DNA of 64,000 bases from Xanthomonas rydalmerensis (GTDB lineage: Bacteria; Pseudomonadota; Gammaproteobacteria; Xanthomonadales; Xanthomonadaceae): positions 1,884,001 through 1,948,000 of the forward strand of contig NZ_CP126170.1 in assembly GCF_033170385.1 (NCBI RefSeq), in the 5' to 3' direction. Position numbers and translations under genes: made by a program. Below are positions 53,667-61,496 of the stretch, in pieces (within the stretch, counting starts at the first letter, position 1; each line of letters begins with the position of its first letter). A model generated the notes under the pieces. It did no database searches. It saw only the letters and a list, made by a program, of their open reading frames with translations, and was not told the origin of the DNA.

Positions 53667-56138
53667 ATGTTCATCCCGGATACTTCAATCAGCGAGTTCA
53701 TCTCCATCTCCACGCATGTGGCGCCGTCCGTGCTGAAGACGACGGGAGGAGATTTCATGCTGATCTGGCACTTGGGCGGGCTTCCGTTCGTGGGCCGCGA
53801 AGAGTGGGAGATCGAACACCGGCACAACACCTTCAATCGCATGTTGCAGACGCTGCGCGCGCCGGATTTCGCCAACGTGGCGTTCTGGGTGCACGACGTG
53901 CGTCGCCGCCGCCGCATCAAGAACGCCGGCAAGTTCAAGCAGGCGTTCAACCAGGAGCTGTCGGACCAATACTACGGCACCTTGTCCTCGCAGAAGATCA
54001 TGCAGAACGAGCTGTACATGACCATGATCTATCGCCCTGTGGTCACGGGTAAGCGTCTCATGGACAAGTCGTCGAACATTGCGCAGTTGCAGTCCGAGCA
54101 GGACCAGGCGATCGCCAAGGTGCTCGAGCTTGCCGGCAACGTCGAAGCCGTGCTGAAGGACTACTCGCCCTACCGGCTGAGCATGTATGAGGCCAGCAAT
54201 GGTGTGGTGTTTTCCGAGGCCCTGGAGTTCTTCGGCTATCTGATCAACCGCATCGACGAGCCGGTGCCGGTGCTGCAGGCGCCGGTACCCGCCTATCTGC
54301 CGGTCAGCAAGCACATGTTCGCCAACAAGACCGGCGACTTCGTGATCAAGACTCCGGAGGGCGTCAATCATTTCGGTGCCATTCTGAACATCAAGGAATA
54401 CACCGACGCGACCTATCCCGGCATTCTCAATGGCTTGAAGTATCTCGACTTCGAGTACGTGGTGACCCACTCCTTCAGTCCGATGGGCCGGCACGACGCG
54501 CTGAAGGTGCTCGATCGCACCAAGGGCATGATGGTGTCCTCGGGCGACAAGGCCGTCAGCCAGATCCACGAACTCGACCTGGCGATGGATCAACTCTCGT
54601 CGGGCAATTTCGTCTTGGGCGAGTATCACTTCACCATCGCGGTCTACGCCGAGACGCAGGAAAAGCTCGCGCAGCAGGTGGCCACCACGCGCGCCGAGCT
54701 GTCCAACGCCGGTTTCGTCTCGACCAAGGAGGATCTTGCGGTCGCGTCCTCCTTCTATGCCCAGCTGCCAGGCAACTGGCGCTACCGCACGCGCATCGCC
54801 AGTGTCAGCTCGCTGAACTTCCTCGGCCTGTCGCCGCTGCACAACTTCGCCCAGGGCAAGCGCGAGAACAATCCGTGGGGCGAGTGCGTCACCACGTTGC
54901 AGACCACCAACGGCCAGCCGTACTACTTCAATTTCCACGCCACGCATCCGGCGGAGAACTCGCTGGGCGAGAAGGCCATCGCCAATACCATGGTGATCGG
55001 CAAGTCGGGTACCGGTAAAACCGCGTTGATCAACTTCCTGCTCAGCCAGGTGCAGAAGTTCGATCCGATCCCGACCATCTTCTTCTTCGACAAGGATCGC
55101 GGTGCCGAGATCTTCGTGCGCGCCTGCGGCGGCAATTATCTGGCGCTGGAGAACGGCAAGCCCACCGGCTTCAACCCGTTCCAGTGCGAGCGCACCGAGG
55201 CGAACGTGCAGTTCCTGGCCGACCTGATCAAGGTCCTGGCCGGCAAGCTCGAGTACACCTCGCGCGAGGAGGAAGACATCTTCCGCGGCGTGGAAGGCAT
55301 GCTGGATACGCCGATGCATCTGCGCAGCATGACCAACTTCCGCAAAAGCCTGCCCAACATGGGCGACGACGGCCTCTACGCGCGCATGCGCAAGTGGACC
55401 GCCGGCAACTCGCACGGCTGGGTGTTCGACAACCCGGTCGATACGATCGATCTGGAAAAGGCCAGCATCATCGGCTTCGATTACACCGACGTCATCGACA
55501 ACCCGGAAGTGCGCGTTCCGGTCATCAACTACCTGCTGCATCGGCTGGAGGCCCTGATCGACGGCCGGCCGTTGATCTATGTGATGGACGAGTTCTGGAA
55601 GATTCTTGACGGCAAGGGCGGCCTGAAGGAATTCGCCAAGAACAAGCAGAAGACCATCCGTAAGCAGAATGGCCTGGGCATCTTCGCCACCCAGAGCCCG
55701 GAGGATGCGCTCGCCAGCGATATCTCCGCGGCGCTGGTCGAACAGACCGCAACCATGATCCTGCTGCCCAATCCCAACGCCAGCAAGGAAGACTACATGG
55801 ACGGCCTCAAGCTCACCGACGCCGAGTACCAGGTCGTGGTCAGCCTGGACGAGCGCTCGCGCTGCTTCCTGGTCAAGCAGGGGCATGGGTCATCGGTGTG
55901 CCAGCTCAATCTGCGCGGCATGGACGATGCGCTGTCGGTCATTTCGGCGTCGACCGACAATATCGAAATCATGCACCAGGTGCTGGAGCGCAAGGCCAAG
56001 GAGCACGGTGTCGCGCCGGACGACCTGACGCCCGAACAATGGTTGAGCGAATTCTATGCACGGCGCAAGGGGTCCGGGAAATCGGGCCCAGCGAGGTCGG
56101 TGTCTTCGGATAATCGCGGGGCAGCGGCGGTCACCTGA
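53667..56138 (+). CDS. virB4: T4SS ATPase VirB4
   Basis: Largest T4SS ATPase, used for pilin extraction and assembly. 823 residues from MFIPDTSISEF. The open frame to 53550 upstream overlaps the hairpin and is not family-like. N-terminal VirB3-binding half (about 1-400), then the ATPase: Walker A VIGKSGTGKTALINF near 450, Walker B LIYVMDEFWKILDGKGG near 640, and GIFATQSPEDAL. No good Shine-Dalgarno is seen. Length is typical. Confidence 0.95.
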   Translation: MFIPDTSISEFISISTHVAPSVLKTTGGDFMLIWHLGGLPFVGREEWEIEHRHNTFNRMLQTLRAPDFANVAFWVHDVRRRRRIKNAGKFKQAFNQELSDQYYGTLSSQKIMQNELYMTMIYRPVVTGKRLMDKSSNIAQLQSEQDQAIAKVLELAGNVEAVLKDYSPYRLSMYEASNGVVFSEALEFFGYLINRIDEPVPVLQAPVPAYLPVSKHMFANKTGDFVIKTPEGVNHFGAILNIKEYTDATYPGILNGLKYLDFEYVVTHSFSPMGRHDALKVLDRTKGMMVSSGDKAVSQIHELDLAMDQLSSGNFVLGEYHFTIAVYAETQEKLAQQVATTRAELSNAGFVSTKEDLAVASSFYAQLPGNWRYRTRIASVSSLNFLGLSPLHNFAQGKRENNPWGECVTTLQTTNGQPYYFNFHATHPAENSLGEKAIANTMVIGKSGTGKTALINFLLSQVQKFDPIPTIFFFDKDRGAEIFVRACGGNYLALENGKPTGFNPFQCERTEANVQFLADLIKVLAGKLEYTSREEEDIFRGVEGMLDTPMHLRSMTNFRKSLPNMGDDGLYARMRKWTAGNSHGWVFDNPVDTIDLEKASIIGFDYTDVIDNPEVRVPVINYLLHRLEALIDGRPLIYVMDEFWKILDGKGGLKEFAKNKQKTIRKQNGLGIFATQSPEDALASDISAALVEQTATMILLPNPNASKEDYMDGLKLTDAEYQVVVSLDERSRCFLVKQGHGSSVCQLNLRGMDDALSVISASTDNIEIMHQVLERKAKEHGVAPDDLTPEQWLSEFYARRKGSGKSGPARSVSSDNRGAAAVT

Positions 56139-56195
56139 CTGCTTCGCCCAGGTTACGCATGGGAATGTTTCTACAAGATCTGTGTTGAGGTGTTT

Positions 56196-56984
56196 ATGGA
56201 CAAGACGATGAAATTCTCCAATCGCGTTCGTGTCGTTGGTGTAGTTGCGCTGCTCATGCTGTTGCCGGCAACTGCTTTTGCGCAGTGGAAAGTGATCGAC
56301 AATAAACAGATTGACGAGAACAAAACCAATACAAAGACGCTGGATGAGAAGCTGGACAAGATCCGCGGGGACAACGAGGTCGGCAAGGCCGAAAAGGAAA
56401 AGTCCAGCGGCGACGAGGTCGAGAAGCCGAAGGAGAAGCTGGTCAAGGTCGACGACAATTACGGCGTCTCCGACTGCGCGGCCAAGACCTCGGGAACGCC
56501 CGTGTCGCAGGAACAGCAGCAGACTTGCGAATTGATCCAGCGCACGCGCAATTCGCAGTTCAACTACATGGTGGCAATGTACGACATCACCGAGAAGCGA
56601 TTGCAGCGCCTGCGCGACCTGGAACAGCAGCGTGCGAAGATCGACACGAACCAGATCGGCTTGCTGGAAGACAACACGAACAAGCTGATCGCGCTGCGGG
56701 CGCTGATGGACATCGATCGCCAGCAGACCGAAGCGGCGATGTTCGCCTACGAGAAGCGCTTGTCTTACCTGACCCAGGTGCAGTCCGCCGGTGCCTGGGC
56801 CGCAATGAACGGCAAGAAGCCGCCGTCGGCCACGACGACGGGCGGCGGCGGTTTGTTCGAAGGGTTCTCGGGGTTGAGCGATTTCGCAAGCAAGCTGGTC
56901 GGTGGCGCGGTGATGGGCGGAGCCTTGCAACTCGCCAAGTCAAAGCGGCCTGATGGCCTCAAGCAATTGAGCATCGAAGATTAA
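56196..56984 (+). CDS. virB5: T4SS minor pilus protein VirB5
   Basis: 262 residues from ATG at 56196 (GAGG five bases before). Signal peptide VGVVALLMLLPATAFAQ, then a charged, Lys/Glu-rich helical region (about 35-90) and long helices with coiled-coil look (about 110-205). Gly-rich loop (TTTGGGGLFEGFSG) and hydrophobic helix (KLVGGAVMGGALQL) at the end. Assigned mainly by position and overall build; VirB5 is at the pilus tip. The sequence is weakly conserved in general. Confidence 0.85.
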   Translation: MDKTMKFSNRVRVVGVVALLMLLPATAFAQWKVIDNKQIDENKTNTKTLDEKLDKIRGDNEVGKAEKEKSSGDEVEKPKEKLVKVDDNYGVSDCAAKTSGTPVSQEQQQTCELIQRTRNSQFNYMVAMYDITEKRLQRLRDLEQQRAKIDTNQIGLLEDNTNKLIALRALMDIDRQQTEAAMFAYEKRLSYLTQVQSAGAWAAMNGKKPPSATTTGGGGLFEGFSGLSDFASKLVGGAVMGGALQLAKSKRPDGLKQLSIED

Positions 56985-57062
56985 CCACGCTGCCCGATTC
57001 ATTGAACGGAATCGATCAGCAAAAAGCAGCTCAGCGATGAGCGTCTGCGTTACGGAGCGGTC

Positions 57063-58172
57063 ATGGGATTTCTCGATAGTTTCAGCAACTACGCGTTTTT
57101 TACGCTCATCAACAACTTTCTGCGCGATGAGATCGACTATTTCCAATGGTCGCTGCTGATCCGCATGTCATGGTGGGTCACCGTGACCGCGATGAGCGCG
57201 TTGACGCTGTGGATCCTGTTGAAGGGCTATCGAGTCGCGACAGGGCAGTCGCGCGAATCTGCCATGGAACTGGTGGTGACCTCGCTGCGCGCCGCGCTGA
57301 TCATCGGCGTGGCGATGAGCATGGTGTCCGCTGCCAGGCCGGGAGCGACGAACGGTGACGCGGCGATGGACGGACTCTACTGGAGGCTGACCGACGGGCT
57401 CAGCAGTGCGATCGTGAAGACGGTGACCGGCAGCTCCGAGAGTCCGTACGCCGCGATCGATAAGAATCTCGCGCTGATGCAGGTGGCCATGACCAGCATC
57501 GATCAGATCAATACCGCCGGCGACGCCGAGCGGGAAAAGGAGAAGGATCGCGCGCGGCTTTTCACGGGTCTAGGCATGGCCGGGCCTGGCGTTGTCGGTG
57601 GCTCCCTGTTGCTGCTGAACAAGCTGGCCATGGCGCTGTTCATCGGCTTTGGGCCCTTGTTCATCCTGTGCCTGCTATTTGATGTCACCAAGTCCCTGTT
57701 CCAGAAGTGGCTGATGTACGGAATCGGTACGGTCTTCTCGCTGGCGGTCCTGAGCTTCACCGTTGGTCTTGCGACGAAGGTCATTGCGGCAGTAGGTGCG
57801 GGTTTTCTCGCCACGTGGGCGGCGTCCAACGGAACAGGCGAAGGCGTGAGCAGCATGGCGTTACAACAGGGAGGAATCGGCTTGGTCTTAAGCACGCTGA
57901 TCATCACGGCACCGCCGATGGCGGCTGCGTTCTTCCAGGGCACGCTGGGCCAGTTCTCGCCGTACTCGGGACTTGGTGCGGTCGGCAAGGATCCGGCGTC
58001 TGGCCAGCCTTATGCGCCGCAGTCGCCTGGTCGTGATTCTTCCTATCGAGGCGGTGACTTCAATGCGCCCAGTTCTGTTACGCAAAATCATGCGTTGAGG
58101 CAGCCTAGCTTCTCCTCTGATGCCAGTGGCCAGACGGGGACTGGCAGATATAGACCTCAGGACATCGGTTAA
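57063..58172 (+). CDS. virB6: T4SS inner-membrane channel protein VirB6
   Basis: 369 residues with five or six hydrophobic segments (about 30-50, 70-90, 170-200, 210-240, 270-300), the VirB6/TrbL layout. A central loop is charged (AEREKEKDRARLF). C-terminal tail (about 310-369) is Gly/Ser/Pro-rich. GGAG precedes the ATG. It completes the inner-membrane complex. The DUF4189 gene is 18 bases on, so likely in the same operon. Confidence 0.93.
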   Translation: MGFLDSFSNYAFFTLINNFLRDEIDYFQWSLLIRMSWWVTVTAMSALTLWILLKGYRVATGQSRESAMELVVTSLRAALIIGVAMSMVSAARPGATNGDAAMDGLYWRLTDGLSSAIVKTVTGSSESPYAAIDKNLALMQVAMTSIDQINTAGDAEREKEKDRARLFTGLGMAGPGVVGGSLLLLNKLAMALFIGFGPLFILCLLFDVTKSLFQKWLMYGIGTVFSLAVLSFTVGLATKVIAAVGAGFLATWAASNGTGEGVSSMALQQGGIGLVLSTLIITAPPMAAAFFQGTLGQFSPYSGLGAVGKDPASGQPYAPQSPGRDSSYRGGDFNAPSSVTQNHALRQPSFSSDASGQTGTGRYRPQDIG

Positions 58173-58190
58173 TCAAGTTTGGAGGTTGCT

Positions 58191-58667
58191 GTGAAAGCCA
58201 TCCTATTTCTATCTTGCTTGTTACTCAGCCCGATGGCATTTGCGCAAACGGCTTGTCCATCCGGCGTGGCGCCTGGTAGCGCTCAGTGTGGCCCAAGTTC
58301 TGGGGGGGCTGACGCTCCTGCGCGTCCAACCGGAGAGTGGATTAAAACGTGGGGGGCGATCGCGACTGCGTCAAGCGGAGACATCGGAAGCAGTACCGGT
58401 AGATTTTCCGAAGAGGATGCTGAGGCTGGCGCGCTGAAAAGATGTGCTGATCTCGGCAATTCGGATTGCAAGGTTGCCTTCACTTATAAGAACCAATGCG
58501 TAGCCGTCGTCCAAGGCCCCGACGGCTCCGGGGTGGGGAAAATAGTAAGTGGTATCAGTGTTGAAGCAGCTACGAAAGAAGCATTACGTCGGTGTAAGGA
58601 GGCTTCCGGCTCTGAATGTGTCGTTAGAGGCACGGATTGCTCAGATGCGAAATTTAAAAAATATTGA
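58191..58667 (+). CDS. Secreted DUF4189-family protein at the end of the T4SS operon
   Basis: 158 residues from GTG at 58191, with GGAGG in perfect position. Signal peptide AILFLSCLLLSPMAFAQ, then a Cys-rich DUF4189 domain (about 50-158: WGAIATASSGDIGSSTGRFSEEDAE, CKVAFTYKNQCVAVVQ). It contains about nine Cys after the signal. In X. citri a protein of unknown role sits after VirB6, before the toxin/immunity pair; this one matches that place, but the pair is not seen. It may be periplasmic protection against a toxin or enzyme. Base composition is lower in GC than the neighbours. Confidence 0.8.
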   Translation: MKAILFLSCLLLSPMAFAQTACPSGVAPGSAQCGPSSGGADAPARPTGEWIKTWGAIATASSGDIGSSTGRFSEEDAEAGALKRCADLGNSDCKVAFTYKNQCVAVVQGPDGSGVGKIVSGISVEAATKEALRRCKEASGSECVVRGTDCSDAKFKKY

Positions 58668-58829
58668 TATGCAGTAAACTTCGATTGTTTTTGGTTTTCT
58701 TGAATTCTAGATTGTTGCTTGTGTGCGGAATTTAAGGCGCTAGCAGCTCACTAGGGCCGCCGGCACATATGCATTCTCATGTGCGCTTGGCGTGAATACG
58801 TATGCATCCACGTCTGAACATGAAGCATC

Positions 58830-58851
58830 AACGCTACTCTAGCGCAGCGTT
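58830..58851 (+). promoter_or_regulatory. Inverted repeat AACGCT-N10-AGCGTT before alpha-glucosidase
   Basis: Arms 58830-58835 and 58846-58851. TACTCT (58835-58840) in the spacer could be a -10. The site lies 47 bases before the ATG. It resembles a LacI-type operator; no regulator gene is in the window. The region 58668-58829 holds no gene. Confidence 0.35.
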
Positions 58852-58898
58852 TCGCGTGCCCGTCGCACGCGCGATCTCTGCCCGAAGGGGGGCGTTGC

Positions 58899-60509
58899 AT
58901 GTCTCAGGCTCCATGGTGGCGCGGTGCCGTCATCTATCAGATCTACCCGCGTAGCTTCCTCGACGCCAACGGCGACGGTATCGGCGACCTGCCGGGCATC
59001 GTGCGCAAGCTGGATTACATCGCGGCATTGGGCGTGGATGCGATCTGGATCTCGCCGTTCTTCAAATCGCCGATGGCCGATTTCGGCTACGACATCGCCG
59101 ATTACCGCGAGGTCGATCCGCTGTTCGGCACGATGGCCGACTTCGATGCACTGCTGGCCAAGGCGCATGCGCTGGGCCTGAAGGTGATGATCGACCAGGT
59201 GCTCAGCCATACCTCGGTGGAGCACGACTGGTTCAAGGAGAGCCGGCAGAGCCGCGACAATCCAAAGGCCGATTGGTACGTGTGGGCCGATGCGCGCGAG
59301 GATGGGACGCCGCCGAACAACTGGCTGTCGATCTTCGGTGGTGTGGCGTGGCAGTGGGAGCCGCGCCGCGGTCAGTACTATCTGCACAACTTCCTGGCCT
59401 CGCAGCCCGACCTGAACTTCCACAATCCGCAGGTGCAGCAGGCGACGCTGGACAACGTGGAGTTCTGGCTGGCGCGCGGCGTGGACGGCTTCCGGCTGGA
59501 TGCGATCAATTTCTGCTTCCACGATCCGCAGCTGCGCGACAATCCGCCCAAGCCGCCGGAAAAGCGGGTCGGCCGCGGCTTCAGCCCGGACAATCCCTAC
59601 GCCTTCCAATACCACTACTACAACAACACGCAGGCGGAGAATCTCCCGTTCCTGCAGAAGCTGCGCAGTCTGCTCGACCGCTATCCGGAGACAGTGAGTC
59701 TGGGCGAGATCTCGTCGGAAGATTCGCTGGCGACCACGGCCGAGTACACCCGGGCCGGTCACCTGCACATGGGCTACAGCTTCGAACTGCTGACCGACGA
59801 TTTCAGTGCCGCCTACATCCGCGAGACGGTGTCGCGCCTGGAAGCGGCAATGACCGAAGGCTGGCCGTGTTGGGCGATTTCCAATCACGACGTGCAACGT
59901 GCGGTGACGCGTTGGGGGCAGGGCACCGAGACTCCGGCCTTCGCGCGCCTGCTGATCGCGATGCTGTGCTCGCTGCGTGGCTCGGTCTGCGTCTACCAGG
60001 GCGAAGAGTTGGGCCTGGGCGAGGCGGAGGTGCCGTTCGAGGCGTTGCAGGATCCCTATGGCATCGCGTTCTGGCCGAACTTCAAGGGCCGCGATGGATG
60101 CCGGACGCCCCTGCCGTGGGATGACGGCGAGCAGGCCGGCTTCAGCACCGGGACGCCCTGGTTGCCGATCGCGCCAGCGCATCGCGCACAGTCGGTTGCG
60201 GCCCAGGAGGCCGATCCACAGTCGGTCCTGCGTGCGATCCGCGAGTTCCTGGCATGGCGCAAGCACCATTCGGCGCTGCGCGAGGGCGACATCGTGTTTC
60301 ACGAGACGGCTGAGCCCGTGCTGATGTTCGAGCGTCGCCACGCCGCGCAAACCCTGCTGCTGGCGTTCAATCTGTCTGCAGAAGCCGTCGACGTGGCGGT
60401 GCCGCAGGGCGCCTGGGAGGTGCTGGAAGTACCGGGCGTGGCGCCTGGCGCGGTCGGCGAGCGTCTGCGTTTGCCCGGCTATGCGATGGTGTGTCTGCAG
60501 GGCGCGTGA
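58899..60509 (+). CDS. GH13 alpha-glucosidase/glucosyltransferase (XgtA-like)
   Basis: Hydrolyses or transfers alpha-1,4-linked glucose, e.g. maltose, in the cytoplasm or periplasm (no signal peptide is visible, so cytoplasm is likelier). 536 residues. (beta/alpha)8 barrel: VIYQIYPRSFLDANGDGIGDLPG near 12; nucleophile Asp201 in GVDGFRLDAINF; acid/base Glu270 in VSLGEISSED; third carboxylate Asp331 in ISNHD. C-terminal beta domain from about 465. The numbering matches X. campestris XgtA, a strong transglucosidase. GAAGGGGGG precedes the ATG. The TonB-dependent receptor nearby suggests a carbohydrate-uptake locus. Confidence 0.93.
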   Translation: MSQAPWWRGAVIYQIYPRSFLDANGDGIGDLPGIVRKLDYIAALGVDAIWISPFFKSPMADFGYDIADYREVDPLFGTMADFDALLAKAHALGLKVMIDQVLSHTSVEHDWFKESRQSRDNPKADWYVWADAREDGTPPNNWLSIFGGVAWQWEPRRGQYYLHNFLASQPDLNFHNPQVQQATLDNVEFWLARGVDGFRLDAINFCFHDPQLRDNPPKPPEKRVGRGFSPDNPYAFQYHYYNNTQAENLPFLQKLRSLLDRYPETVSLGEISSEDSLATTAEYTRAGHLHMGYSFELLTDDFSAAYIRETVSRLEAAMTEGWPCWAISNHDVQRAVTRWGQGTETPAFARLLIAMLCSLRGSVCVYQGEELGLGEAEVPFEALQDPYGIAFWPNFKGRDGCRTPLPWDDGEQAGFSTGTPWLPIAPAHRAQSVAAQEADPQSVLRAIREFLAWRKHHSALREGDIVFHETAEPVLMFERRHAAQTLLLAFNLSAEAVDVAVPQGAWEVLEVPGVAPGAVGERLRLPGYAMVCLQGA

Positions 60510-61442
60510 GCGCGGGTCGGTAGTTGCTGGCTAGGGAGGTGCCGCATCGCCGGTGATCGGCTGCGGCACTGCAAACGATGTTTATCTGCGAAGAGACAGT
60601 CCGGTGTGTGCATCGCGTCGCGGATAGGGCCTCATGCGTGCCGAGGCAGCCTTGGCGCTCGATTGAACGACACTGGTCGATTCGGAATTCCAGTGTCTGT
60701 AGGCATGTTGCGGTGATCGCGCCGTTTTCGCAGCCGGTGCGTGCGGTCGTCAGCGCTCGCGTCGTCGCCGAGCCGACAATGGCGCGGTCCTGGCGCACCA
60801 AGGTCAGCGCAGAGGCTTGCCTTGGTGTTCCACACGACAGACCGCCGCCCTCCCGATCCCGCCGGCTACGCGGCTACGAATCCGCCGTCATCGCTGCGTT
60901 GGTGGAGTCGCGGCAAGATCGCCACGTCTGCGTGCCCAGCTTTGTGACCTGAAACGCGGATTTTTCCGGCGCCGACACCAGCTCTTGGTTTGCGGTCTCC
61001 CGGCTGAGACCCGTCGTTGACGATGGGGTGCTGACCTGGATCAGTTGCCGCAGCATCGAGTCGGCGAGGATGCATCGTCTGTGGTGTGGTCAGCCGGTCG
61101 GTTCGGAATTCAGCATTGAATGTCCATGCATGACGCTTGCTCGCATGCTGGAGGATTGGCCTATGCTTTCCCGAGATACAGCGTTTCCAGCGACGCGAGC
61201 CATTTCGTGCTCTCGCGCCTTTCTGTTGGGGACCTCGTTGACGAGGCGAGATTTCTATCAGTTACCGCACGATTGCCTAGTATGGGTCTTCTCGCAGGCG
61301 AGAAGGTCGGTGTCCCTCCGCTAACCGCTCGGCTTGATCACGATCGACAAAAACGCTGCCGCCCCGCGCGATCCTGATCTCATCGTGTTGCCTCCCGGCA
61401 CTCCGCAGCATTCGACACAAACACAAGCCATAGTCGTCCAAC
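60510..61442. other. Gap of about 930 bases with no supported gene
   Basis: Only short open frames occur, on both strands, none with a family resemblance or a convincing start site. GACACTGG (60669-60676) and CCAGTGTC (60690-60697) form 8-bp inverted arms with a 13-base spacer. GGTCG-R-TTCGGAATTC appears twice (60675-60690 and 61096-61111). It may be a decayed gene or a regulatory region. Confidence 0.5.
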
Positions 61443-61473
61443 GAAAACGCCCGCCGGGTGCGCCGGCGGGCGT
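61443..61473 (-). terminator. Terminator after the TonB-dependent receptor
   Basis: On the minus strand ACGCCCGCCGG and CCGGCGGGCGT form an 11-bp stem with a CGCAC loop, followed by TTTCGT. It lies 24 bases after the receptor stop. Confidence 0.88.
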
Positions 61474-61496
61474 CGTCTGCAGCCTTTACGCGGGAC

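Noticed and set aside
61120..61377. 85-codon frame in the gap before the TonB-dependent receptor
   Set aside because: No ribosome binding site or family match; other frames of the same length occur on both strands there.
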